NCBI GenBank assembly: GCA_049317725.1
Contig: JBMOHS010000004.1
Location: forward strand, 1 to 57,543
DNA from: CAIOZW01 sp049317725
GTDB lineage: Bacteria; Acidobacteriota; Blastocatellia; RBC074
Length of the DNA: 57,543 bases
Direction of reading: 5' to 3'
Below the pieces are notes generated by a model. That model searched no databases. It was given only the letters and a program-made list of their open reading frames with translations, and was not told the DNA's origin. Positions 56,053-57,543 of the stretch are shown here, piece after piece; the stretch's first letter is position 1, and each line of letters begins with the position of its first letter. The position numbers were made by a program, and so were the translations under genes.

Positions 56053-57513
56053 TCACGGACAGGTAGGAGTCCTCCACCGGAGATGGGCCGCATGCCATCG
56101 AACTGGGTCATAGGCCTGGACGGTGAGGGCCGGATTGCGCGCCTCGAGGGTGCTTCCTGGAATGGTAAAGCGGTAGCGCGTCCTTCGCTCCCGAGAGACT
56201 TCCTGCTCAAATCGCTCGCGAAGACCTGGCTGGTGGTAGACACGAAGCTGGAGGCAGAAGCCGACGGACGACGGCGGAGAGAGGACGTAATTGGGCACCA
56301 GATCTGCCTCGAACTGGTAGTCGACACCGGCCTGATACGTGAACCGCCCCGTCAGTAAAGGGGCCGGGGTGGCCGGGTTGGCCGGGGAAACTCCATCGGG
56401 GAGCGGGGTGACGCGCAGATCGTGGAGTCGCATGGCGAGGGCACCCGTCGAGGCAGGCGGCATCCGTTCCGGGTAGAGCTGGGGAAGGGGGCTGTAGACA
56501 CCAGTTACCGGGAAGCGGAGCGTGTAGCGAAGCCGGACCCCGATCTCAGTCCCCCCCTCCCCTGGAAGCGGTCCATCAGACCAAGTGAGAAGTTGTGCCC
56601 GGACCAGGGTCTGCTCGCCGGGGCGGGCGGTCTCCGCCAATTCGAGAAGAAGAGGGTCGGCCAGCGAGTCGAGTTCTGGCGGTACCGATTGGTCGGCGAA
56701 CCGCAGGAAGGGAAAGAGGACCCGCTGGAAAGGCTTCCCGGAGAGATCGACACCGGTGGCACGAACCCGGAAGGGGCGATCCGGCACCTCGAGGAGGGCG
56801 ACAAGCCCCGTCAGACTCGACAGGTCGTTCTGCCGAAATGAGACCGGAGCGATCACTTGGCCCTGCCCATCGACCAATTGAAGATCGAGCCGGTCCATCT
56901 GAAAGCCTGAGAGATAGACCTGCAGGCGATACCGACGGCCTCTCCCGACAGTGACCCGGTTGAGTGGGTGCATGCCGGTGGGAGTCACCAGATACCCACA
57001 ACAGAAGTAGAGTTCCCCCTGGACAAGGGCGGCGAACGTGTAGGCTCCTTTCCCCTCCAAACGGATCTTCCAGGAACCAGGGCGCGGATCCCACAGCAGG
57101 AGTGATCGACGACCGGCGACCTCCTGGAGCTGGACGGGGGGAAGAGCAGGATTGAGAGGCTGCCCAACCGCATCGAAGACGGTCATCTGTACCGAACCAG
57201 TAAAGCGGAGAATGAACTCGAGGCGCAGGATGCCGGGTTCGAGGGGCAGAAGGATCTCCCGCGAACGCCCTTCCTCGAGTTCACCCGAGAGGATCGTCAC
57301 ATATTGTGATTGGGGATCTTCTTCGAGATCGGTCGCCGGGAGAGGGCTCCCGGCGAGGCTCTGGGCAGAAACAAGCGAAAGAAGTGTCAGCCCCAACCAG
57401 AAGGATGGGAAGAGCCGCCGCTTCGCGCCTCCCGAGGTCCTCCCTGTCTCTGTTCCCTGCAGCTCCGCGGCCATGGATGCGGTCCACTGGTCATCTGCGA
57501 TCCGGTTCTCCAT
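56053..57513 (-). CDS. Exported protein of unknown function
   Basis: A 486-residue protein whose hydrophobic segment at about 35-54 (LFPSFWLGLTLLSLVSAQSLA) after a long N-region predicts a signal peptide or anchor. The rest looks beta-rich: an N-terminal jelly-roll-like part (LEEGRSREILLPLEPGILRLEF, SWKIRLEGKGAYTFAALVQG), a middle domain ending RPFRVRATGVDLSGKPFQRV that resembles hemicentin/vWA-associated Ig-like modules, and a C-terminal beta-rich region. Several Cys (YFCCGY and others) may be disulfide-bonded. ATG 57513 has GGAGG upstream. No enzymatic motif is seen. The gene starts 30 bp from the window edge and its 3' end nearly touches the convergent lactonase gene. Confidence 0.7.
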   Translation of the reverse strand: MENRIADDQWTASMAAELQGTETGRTSGGAKRRLFPSFWLGLTLLSLVSAQSLAGSPLPATDLEEDPQSQYVTILSGELEEGRSREILLPLEPGILRLEFILRFTGSVQMTVFDAVGQPLNPALPPVQLQEVAGRRSLLLWDPRPGSWKIRLEGKGAYTFAALVQGELYFCCGYLVTPTGMHPLNRVTVGRGRRYRLQVYLSGFQMDRLDLQLVDGQGQVIAPVSFRQNDLSSLTGLVALLEVPDRPFRVRATGVDLSGKPFQRVLFPFLRFADQSVPPELDSLADPLLLELAETARPGEQTLVRAQLLTWSDGPLPGEGGTEIGVRLRYTLRFPVTGVYSPLPQLYPERMPPASTGALAMRLHDLRVTPLPDGVSPANPATPAPLLTGRFTYQAGVDYQFEADLVPNYVLSPPSSVGFCLQLRVYHQPGLRERFEQEVSRERRTRYRFTIPGSTLEARNPALTVQAYDPVRWHAAHLRWRTPTCP

Positions 57514-57543
57514 CTCTCGCCTCCCTCCGACGCGATCTCCATC

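Overview
The window (57.5 kb, GC-rich) looks like a chromosomal segment of an acidobacterium. The pointers are a huge TonB-dependent receptor with an N-terminal carboxypeptidase-regulatory-like domain and no SusD partner, a cytochrome-c-like/PSD1 plus DUF1501 gene pair (shared with Planctomycetes and Verrucomicrobia), a tricorn-type protease, paired M16 peptidases, an FHA/Ser-Thr kinase/PP2C island, and a tetraether-synthase-like radical SAM protein. Class-level placement (for example Blastocatellia) is a guess. No insertion sequence, prophage, CRISPR array or rRNA was found. Gene identities come from reading motifs, not from database searches.

Region 1 (25-17823, minus strand) is one compact run of ten genes with gaps of 63 bp or less and several 4-8 bp overlaps: TonB receptor, GH38-like glycosidase with fibronectin-type domains, FAD oxidoreductase, Gfo/Idh/MocA oxidoreductase, SDR, sugar-acid-type MFS transporter, SIS isomerase (GmhA-like), PSCyt1/PSD1 protein, DUF1501 protein and ROK kinase. 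It is read as a glycan import and catabolic operon. A GntR-LacI-type regulator is divergently encoded (17960-19093). A near-consensus promoter in front of the receptor gene has a perfect 11-bp palindrome in its -35/-10 spacer, a strong operator candidate.

Region 2 (19244-30835, minus strand) holds, in transcription order, mutM/fpg, an FtsW/RodA-family gene, PP2C phosphatase with TPR-like tail, Ser/Thr kinase with SH3-like tail, DUF3662-FHA protein, a secreted protein of LIC_10091-like appearance, and a tricorn-like protease. The kinase/phosphatase/FHA/RodA grouping resembles the actinobacterial pknB-pstP-rodA-fha cluster in content.

Region 3 (30944-40086, plus strand) contains an initiator tRNA with a consensus promoter, a CDP-alcohol phosphatidyltransferase, a zinc-ribbon membrane protein with a GspG-like tail, a DUF3592-like protein, a biotin carboxylase and separate biotin carrier (together like a split acyl-CoA carboxylase alpha subunit), rpsO, pnp and a PD40 beta-propeller protein, closed by a strong intrinsic terminator.

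Region 4 (40110-43999, minus strand) encodes an M16 peptidase pair (one with and one without the HxxEH motif) and a CpsB/CapC-type PHP phosphatase. Region 5 (44000-49481) has a 1.2-kb leader/intergenic stretch, the radical SAM gene with its terminator, and a convergent secreted SdrD B-like protein.

Region 6 (49482-57543) begins with 1.56 kb of repeat-rich non-coding DNA, followed by a MacA-type adaptor and MacB-type ATPase without their permease, a C-terminal processing protease, an amidohydrolase/lactonase and, convergently, an unknown secreted protein.
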